Positions 56,917-64,000 of a stretch of DNA of 64,000 nucleotides are shown here, one piece after another. The DNA comes from Siderastrea siderea (lineage: Eukaryota; Cnidaria; Anthozoa; Scleractinia; Rhizangiidae). Location: contig OZ034968.1 in assembly GCA_964030785.1 (NCBI GenBank), forward strand, positions 48,693,230-48,757,229. The letters run 5' to 3'. The position numbers and the translations under genes were made by a program. Positions within the stretch are counted from its first letter, which is position 1. Every line of letters starts with the position of its first letter. Under the pieces are notes generated by a model. The model saw only the letters and a list, made by a program, of their open reading frames with translations, did no database searches and had not been told where the DNA came from.

Positions 56917-58025
56917 GAGATAGAGGAAAATGGAAAAATGTCTTTTCTAGACTGTTTAGTTACCCGTGACAATAAGAAACTACAGACGACAATTTACAGA
57001 AAACTGGCACATACCGACAGACTACTCGACCAATCATCTTACAACCCTATTTCTCACAAAGTAACGACTATACGGACCTCAACAAGACGCGCGCAACTAG
57101 TTTGTGTCTCACCTGACAGTTTAACGGAGAAATCAAGTGCTAAGACAATGTTTTCAGCAAGAACAATTACAGCCGGGACTTTGTTAGCCACAACACTTAC
57201 AGAAACTCTGAGCCGAACACTACGAACACTAACGCGACACCTGTCACTGCTGTAACCATACCTTACATCAAAGGGACTTCTGAAACTATCACACAAATCC
57301 TACAACCCTACAACATCCCCGTTGCTCACAAACCTATTACTACTTTGCACCAACTACTGACGAATGTTAAGGACAAAGACGAACCAAACAACAGACAGGG
57401 AGCAGTTTATAAGATCAAATGCTGCGACTGCCAGGCCACTTATATTGGTGAGACCGGCAGAAATTTGAACATCCGACTGACTGAACATAAACGAGCGACT
57501 AGAAATGGTGGCATCAACAATCACATTGCTGAGCACCATTTAAAAACAAACCACAGATTCGACTGGGACTTTGCTAAATGCATTACCTAAAGTATGAACT
57601 TCTTTCATCGAATCACTCTGGAAAGCTGGTTTACTAACTTAGAACGAACACCAATGAACCATTGCCAACAACTACCTGCACCTTACAAATGACTTATTGA
57701 CGAAAACAACAAGACAAACAAACAATAGACAAACCAACTAATTTTACTTACGGATATTGGAATAACAAAAGATGGATCGAAACACACCAATTGCGTTTTA
57801 CAGTCTTCACAGCCAATAACATCACGGCTTAACTGACAGACGACCGATTTCATCGCAAGTTCGTTGACCATTCAGGACAATAACCACAGAACTGATACCA
57901 TCTACTGACGATTCACTTGACTCTGATGATGACTTCCACTCAGGTTGTCGAAACGTCAGTCAATGTCACCTCAAACAGTCCTTCTCAGGACTACACTCGC
58001 CCAGACGAACGTAATTTACCAACGT
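56917..58025 (+). pseudogene. Penelope-like element, downstream part: RT thumb and GIY-YIG nuclease
   Basis: Resumes as EIEENGKMSFLDCLVTRDNK, then TTIYRKLAHTDRLLDQSSYN (thumb motif), with a frame change near 57100. The frame starting near 57345 encodes GAVYKIKCCDCQATYIGETG, the GIY-YIG motif, and HKRATRNGGINNHIAEHHL. A further stop near 57588 truncates the nuclease. The 3' end CAAACAGTCCTTCTCAGGAC near 57973 matches the fragment at 24360-24900. It belongs to a different Penelope subfamily from the copies at 720-1962. Confidence 0.87.
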
Positions 58026-58452
58026 ATGATATGACTCCTGGGTTCAAACCATTTACAGTGTAAAGATGTTGCCTAAGCAAATCAGAACTTTGAGATTCAT
58101 TTTATAGCCTTCTTAAACCTCATAACTCTAGGTGGCTTTGCACAAAGATAGAGCTCCTGAGACGGCTAGTAGGTCGGAAAAAACGAGATTCTGAGACTGT
58201 TTTGCCGAAAATTCGAGACTCGGAGATGCAAAGAATCACTCAAAAAACTAGACTGCGATACAGTTTTCACAATTCAGCTGAAGTTTTGCGAGACCTTAAT
58301 TTTTGCTGCCCTCTTGTTTTAGGTAATGCTATGGTAAAACAATAGTCCTGTGGCACTAGCAACTGATACTGCCCTTCCCATGGGAATTTGTTAATAACTT
58401 TAAATAAGTCAGTCTCATTGGATGAAATTTGTACACATAGAACTCTTCAACC

Positions 58453-60334
58453 CAAGCTTGCAAATAATTTTTGTCCGTAAGCAGTTCATTTGTCAGGCCA
58501 GGGTCAAGTTTTGGCCGGACAAGAAGCCAGTCTGGTCCGTCTGGTCGGACAAAAATAATTTTCATAGTTAGAAATTCAAAATTAAAGAGTGCAATCCATT
58601 TCACGTGTTTCAATATTTTAATTTCCCTTCAGCTTGAGATATTAATTTCCTAAAATACACAGCACTACTGACAGTAACTCTTTTTTGGGGGGGGCATCAT
58701 GCAGACAAAATGGTTTAATAATAGTCTGTGTCTTCCTCTTCGCTTTTGAAGTCTCCTCAGATTTTTCTGATGAACTGAGGTCCCCAGAAGAATCTTGCTT
58801 TAGGACAGGTTTGGCTGGTCGTTGTGTGTAGACTTTCCTGTGTTTTTTATTTTTTGTCTGGAAGAAGTGTTTGGCCGTCACTTCATCGTAGTTCCTGGAC
58901 ACTCGAAACTTCAGTCAAGGTTTTTCTTCAGTAACTTAACCGTTGAAAAAAATCCATCGCTTGTTAACCAAACAAATTTTCAAGGATTATCGAAGCTATT
59001 AAATACAAACACAAGTCTACGGTCTACAGACTTTGACAGTTTGTTTTTCACTCACTCACTCACATTCACGTTCTCTCTCTGTTTTCCCACGTATTTTCCC
59101 ACGGTGACAACTACGGAAAATTTACATATAATACTGAAGTAATGATGCGATAGGCAGCTTGTCAGCTTGGCACAAATTTCACCAGATGGAATATGAAAAC
59201 TCACAATAACATTCTGAGAGCTGAAATTGGTTGAAGTGAATTCTTCGACACTCTCTGGCGATTCCCTTCTCCGACAGTAATTTTTCCATGAAAGATTGGA
59301 CATTGTTTTCAGTGTACAAACCGAACAGAAAAAAATCCAAAAGCATTGTTGCGTATTTAGCACGCTGAAACTATCTAGTGTCGTTAACTGTCTTCCCCTT
59401 CACATACATGTAACAAACGTTTTAAAGGGGCATAGTCACGCTATTTTACTTCACTTTAAAAATCAAAAATATGTCCTCACATCAATGAACGCCCACAAAT
59501 AATGGTCTAGTTTTGTTACGAAAGACTATATTATTTCACTGAAACTAATTTCTGTCGTCTGTTGCTACGGATGGCACGGATGGAAATGGATTGCAACTTG
59601 AAAAAATTAGGCTAAACTTTTCAAATTCTTTCAGCGTATTGACATTAAATCGATATTAAATGGTCATGATTTGTTTTCTCTTAATGAAATTAAATTAGTA
59701 TATTCCTTTAAATGTTCAAACAAAATGTTGGGCGTGGATTAAGCTCGCTACCGATAATTTTAGCACAGTTTTGACCAAAAATCTGTGAAATCTTCATGAC
59801 TATGCCCCTTTAAACCAATGGATGGCACTTTTTTTCAACTGAAATTGTGAGCTTGAATTGAAAAATAAAATTGTATTTGGCGTTGAAATTGATTGTGACT
59901 AGGAAGCGTGACTAATTGCACATTCGCGCTTTTCGCAAAAAAAATGTCACTTCACGATAGGAAATAATATTATTTGAACCAAAGACATTTCTAAAACTGA
60001 CCTGCAGACAGCAGACAACAAGTAATAAAGTAAGCCCTGAAATTTCGTCGAATATAATTCACATTAAATGCAGCCTGATTATCTTTTAGGATGTGACTGC
60101 AAATTGTGCCAATTAACATGGAACATATTGGCGCCTGTTTAGTACGTGGCTTGAGACGGACACGAGGCGCGTGATAAAATTACGTTGTATTGTAATTGGC
60201 CACAAAGTTCAAGTTTTTTTTTTACTAAATCAGAAATCCCCAGTCAGAGTGTCTGACCAGGCTAAGCTTTCGCCGGTCAAAACCTAACATTTGCCAGACA
60301 TTTGTCCGATGACCGGCTGTTATTTGCGAGCTTG
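58453..60334. mobile_element. Second hAT-like non-autonomous element, 1.88 kb
   Basis: CAAGCTTGCAAATAA (58453) and TTATTTGCGAGCTTG (to 60334) are inverted repeats with one mismatch. Subterminal GTCGGACAAA (58543) and TTGTCCGATGACCGGCTGTT (60302) match the element at 4481-6900. The flanks CAACC and CGACC are an imperfect possible TSD. The interior holds a TTAA MITE and a lysine-rich minus-strand open frame of unknown meaning (58902-58642). Confidence 0.65.
59422..59813. mobile_element. TTAA-flanked MITE, 392 bp, nested in the hAT-like element
   Basis: TTAAAGGGGCATAGTCA at the left is mirrored by TGACTATGCCCCTTTAA at the right. It is a separate family from 3953-4338 and 48967-50619, sharing only the TTAA ends. 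Non-coding, AT-rich interior. Confidence 0.8.
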
Positions 60335-61448
60335 CGACCACTGCAACAGTACATTTCAGTGTCTTTATTATCCCATAAGACTTGTTGTCAATAAAGCATG
60401 AAAAAATTTGTATGTGAGGAACTCGATGTTTTTGTTTTAAACTTGCATATGTCATAACTTTTAGAGGCTTATCAATATTCTTGACAGCATCAAATTGTTT
60501 TTGTAATTAGGACAACAGGATACATGTTGTTGATATCTGATAAGCCTCTTAAAAGTAAAACAAATGCAAGATAGACTATCATGTTTGGTGGGATGTTGGG
60601 CTGGAAACTCTTTTGACCTGGTTTATATCTGGCACTAAAAGTCAAACCAAAACATAAAAAATATCAGTCAATGCAGCTAGAACAGTTAACGATTACTCAT
60701 TGTCTACTGGGGTTTCTATGGTGTATGAAAAATGTTTTTTACATTTTGTGTCATCCTAAGTCTGTTTTTGCTGAGCCCATGGGCTTAACTGCACTTTGAT
60801 CAAAATAGATCTTTGCCTTATCACTTTGTCATTAATTTGTCCTTGGCTGTTTCACAATCAAGGGTACCTTTTGGCAGTCAGTTAGGGTCAAAAATAAATT
60901 TCTACATTTCCACAAATAAATCTTTTGTGCAAGAAACTTGGCATCTGTGGCACACATGCCTGAAAGATCTTCGCACAAACTTCTTTTTTTCCAGCTAAAC
61001 AAAACACCCCTTTCAAATGACCCTCTGGGGGTACGGACACTACATTGTCAAGATAACAGTGTTTTGACTTGACAGATAAAAGGTTTAGATCCTATTCCAC
61101 GCACATTTTGATGTAAACTCCTATAGTTTGTGCTTCATTTATGAAAGAAAATAGTTTTTTTTCTAACTCCACTTAATTGGTAGGAATCGACATGGTTGTC
61201 TTCCAATGTAACTACTAAAGTAGAAGAAATTTTTCAAGAGAGCAAGAGAGTATTTTACTTAAGGGAGTAAAAGCAACCTCAGTGACATGTAATCGTTCAT
61301 ATTATCAAAAATGGCATATCATTAGAAAGAAAGAAACTATAAATAGCCTTCAATTCACTGATATTGAGGCACAAGTTTGCTAAGATCTAGCTGTGCCAAA
61401 GGGGTACAGACACTGCAACATCACAGAACTTACCACCTGAACTCTAAT
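60335..61448. other. Spacer, no gene recognised
   Basis: A GGTACGGACACTACA word near 61031 recurs near 61400 and 62332, perhaps part of an old repeat. AGAGGCTTATCAATATTCTT (60463) and GATATCTGATAAGCCTCTTA (60532) form a 100-bp hairpin-like pair. Confidence 0.35.
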
Positions 61449-61638
61449 GTGTAGTTCCAGAAAATATCCATACTCCCCCCACAGAAGGTTTTTTGTTTTG
61501 CACCCCCACACCCCCCAGGAAATTCCACTTTAGCTTCATATTGTCCTTCTAATAGTTTGGCTCTTAAATCCCCCCTCCCCCTAGGAATTTCCAATGACCT
61601 TCCGTGGGGATAGTATGGATAATTTCTGGAACCACACA
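61449..61638. mobile_element. Short MITE, ~190 bp
   Basis: GTAGTTCCAGAAAATATCCA (61451) then TACTCCCC is mirrored by GGGGATAGTATGGATAATTT and CTGGAACCAC (61609-61633). C-rich tracts fill the interior. TSD not clear. Confidence 0.7.
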
Positions 61639-62534
61639 ATGGAAGCAAATAATAATAATAGACATATTGAAATACATTCTTTCCAAATGAAATATAGTTA
61701 TTCTATAACAAGAGAAAGCATTTTGTGTATTTTTTGAAGCATAGTGTGTAGAAATGGCACTTGACCATGATAATCAAATGACTTCAGGCATACAAGGCGG
61801 GGTGGATACCACCCCCTCCCATGAGGTTTCTTGCCAGTTTTATCAAGAGGAATTTTTATCAGAACATGCCATTTTCAGTAGCTGTACGCATATCCCTAAG
61901 ACACATTTTGATATAGGTTTGGTGAGAATTGGTTCCTATGGCTATGAGATATAATGTCATAAGTAGCAGGCTCAAGCCTGTATCGAATAAAAATGCATGT
62001 TTTCATCTCTTTTCTGTGAAAAAAGCACAGAAAGCAGCAACATGTTTAATTACATCATATTTTTCATGTCTAACATTAGAAAATTTTAATTTCCTCCCTC
62101 TTTTGACGTCTTTTAAATCCTGAGTAAAATCCAAGATGGCCGCCATCTTGGCCACCATTTTGGATTATGTCACTGGCCCCCAGCAGTTCAACAACCCATA
62201 ATATTTACCTCAATCTTAATTTATCTTTCACTTTTTATCAGTAGCTTAACTACAGTCAGTTTTGGGGGGGCATATTTTATTTGAGACAATGTGCTGCTAG
62301 GAATGGTGATGGACACATTATTTTTTAGGGGGACGGACACTACATTTGGCAACAAATCTTAATATATTTTCTTACTTGTTGAAGCCAGCAATCACATTTA
62401 TATGTCACTTGTATATGACAACTGTAAGCAAACATGATGTGCCTTTGTTGGCTAAAAGCAGATAATAGACAGAGGGATAACAGTTGGGGGACGGATCGAT
62501 CAACACAGTGGGTCTATCTAGTTTTGCTGTGTTT
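61639..62534. other. Spacer with a short hairpin, no gene
   Basis: CCAAGATGGCCGCCATCTTGG at 62131-62151 is a near-perfect palindrome set inside a wider one (AATCCAAG against TTTTGGATT). Otherwise nothing is recognised. Confidence 0.4.
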
Positions 62535-62790
62535 TTTAATTTTTACAGTACGATTTTTCACGATTATTTATCGGCAAATGCGTTCTTTGTCCCTAATAAT
62601 CGTGAAAAGAGGTACTTTGTAGTTATTAATCGCGAAACGCGTGAATTGCGATTAATAATCGTGGATCTTACAGTTAATAATCGTAAACCCCACGATTATT
62701 AACTACGTCTGACAGATTCTACAGTTAATAATCGTACATTGCGCGATTATTAATCGCAAGTGACGGTCAATGTAGTTATTAATCGCAAGT
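62535..62790. repeat. Cluster of TTAATAATCG / CGATTATTAA dyads
   Basis: At least ten copies of TTAATAATCG or its complement in both orientations over about 250 bp, several as immediate palindromes (GCGATTAATAATCG at 62648; GCGATTATTAATCGC at 62739). Spacing varies from about 15 to 35 bp. This may be a degenerate MITE or a protein-binding cluster. Confidence 0.75.
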
Positions 62791-64000
62791 TGCTGACCTT
62801 GGGCGAAAAGACCATTGAAAAACAAATTTGACTTTACCAGCCGCCATTGCGAAAGAAAATTCAAACCCAAGCAGAACTCTTCACGGGGCTTGTTGTAAAA
62901 TAAAAACAACGAAAGTTGGTTCTTGAAGTGACAAAGTCTCCTCGCGTATTTAGTTTTACTTCGGTAAGTCGTTTAGAAATGGTATTTTCCTTTTCTTTCT
63001 CTCTTCGACGAAGCACGACGCGAGCAAGATCGAAGAAGTCATGGATAAGAACAGCGCGTGACAGATGCATGCAGAGTGAGTGATTTAAAATTGTCAACTT
63101 CCAAACGACACTGAACTCTTCAAAATCTCCAATAAAGGAAATGAAAATAACTATTTCATCAATCGAAAGTTCAATTCATTTTTCACTCGAATATTTTTTT
63201 CGATATGACATTTTTTTAATGCGAACAATCACACGAACAAAACCATCGCGATCCGATGCAAAGCGAGCGATACAAAGAAAAATGATTAACCCTCATGAAA
63301 CGGCACTCCTTCAACCACCTAAACACACAAGGAAATCAGATAACCATTATACAAAAGATAAATTTATTTGCTTGGCCATTTCAACAACTTGACTTTGTTT
63401 GTTTTTCTTTTCATGTCAACAATCTGGCAACCATAATTTCAAACGCCGTAAAGCTGAAAGCCGTGCCTGAAATTCACAAATTGATCACGACGTAAACAAA
63501 CCGTTGTAATAAGAAAACGCGTCGGAAATTTCGCAGTGGAAAGGAGTTTTATTAATCACTTTTGAATCCTTACATATTCTGATTAAACATAAAATAATTT
63601 TCCAGCGCAAACATTTCCATTCACGAGCGGAAAAACCGAAAGCCACAAAAAGGTCCAAGGGTTATTAACTACGCTTGTACTTAAGCTTATATAGCTGCAG
63701 TGGTTGCATTTTCAGGTTATGAAAAGTATTTTCAGGTTAGCAATGCAATAATTGTATAATAGCTTCGTTCTCCTTCTTTAAGTGACCGTTCACATAACCA
63801 CAACGGAAAAGAACTCTATTTATAGCCCTTCGGTATTCCTTTCGCCGCGAGTTGAAATTGAAATATGAGAACATGCCGTCTAATGATGTGATATGCAAAT
63901 TTCATTGAGAATATTCGCTTAATACGTTTCGCTTTGTGTTTGCAAAAAGCTGGTTTGGTGGAAGAGTGTTAAACTGTCTCCAAAAGAAACGTTTTATACG
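62791..64000. other. Spacer, no gene called
   Basis: Only short open frames in AT-rich DNA. No domains, splice pairs or defined repeats recognised before the window ends. Confidence 0.35.

Noticed and set aside
58642..58902. Lysine-rich minus-strand open frame in the second hAT-like element
   Set aside because: Not similar to any transposase I know and lacks a BED zinc finger or DDE motif; mentioned only as possible captured sequence.
1..64000. tRNA, rRNA and snRNA genes
   Set aside because: No cloverleaf with A and B boxes, rRNA core or snRNA signature was noticed by eye; a covariance-model scan would be decisive.

Overview
This is an animal nuclear DNA window: intron-containing genes with GT/AG junctions, long introns, no operons, AT-rich spacers and a very dense load of transposable elements. 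The mix (Penelope-like elements with GIY-YIG domains, Tx1/L1-type and Gypsy retrotransposons, many TA-, TTAA- and 9-bp-TSD MITEs, and palindromic G-rich repeats ending in a run of G followed by TACTCC) is what I would expect of an anthozoan cnidarian, most likely a stony coral. That assignment is inference; no species marker is visible.

Host genes. (1) The last two exons of an unrecognised plus-strand gene (2537-2655 and 8738-9010), ending in an acidic tract and a PDZ-ligand-like C-terminus. (2) A complete two-exon ARL10-like small GTPase on the minus strand (42685-42334 joined to 25312-24969, 231 residues) with a 17-kb intron full of transposons. (3) The first two coding exons of an unrecognised plus-strand gene (42901-43068), head-to-head with ARL10 across a 215-bp shared promoter.

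Mobile DNA, left to right: inverted Penelope fragments (582-2099); a TTAA MITE (3953-4338); a 2.4-kb hAT-like non-autonomous element holding a 50-bp minisatellite (4481-6900); a Mutator-type MITE (10846-11004); a young Gypsy element with apparently identical LTRs (11341-17917); a DD34E Tc1/mariner-IS630 transposon (18167-21986); several MITEs and a pogo remnant; two 5'-truncated L1-like elements (27675-29297, 30405-33855); a 69-bp satellite (43130-44195); an 8.8-kb nested palindrome (44520-53328); a Penelope copy split by a Mutator-type element (54903-58025); and a second hAT-like element (58453-60334).

The most interesting object is the DD34E transposon at 18167-21986. Between 30-bp terminal inverted repeats and TA target-site duplications it carries, divergently from an uninterrupted transposase, a second gene that splices in frame over four exons into a 374-residue protein. 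This protein has a DM (Doublesex/Mab-3) DNA-binding domain with all eight zinc ligands at canonical spacing, a DMA/CUE-like helical segment and a C-terminal zinc ribbon. A DMRT-like transcription factor as transposon cargo, apparently intact, is the best candidate for an undescribed system here.
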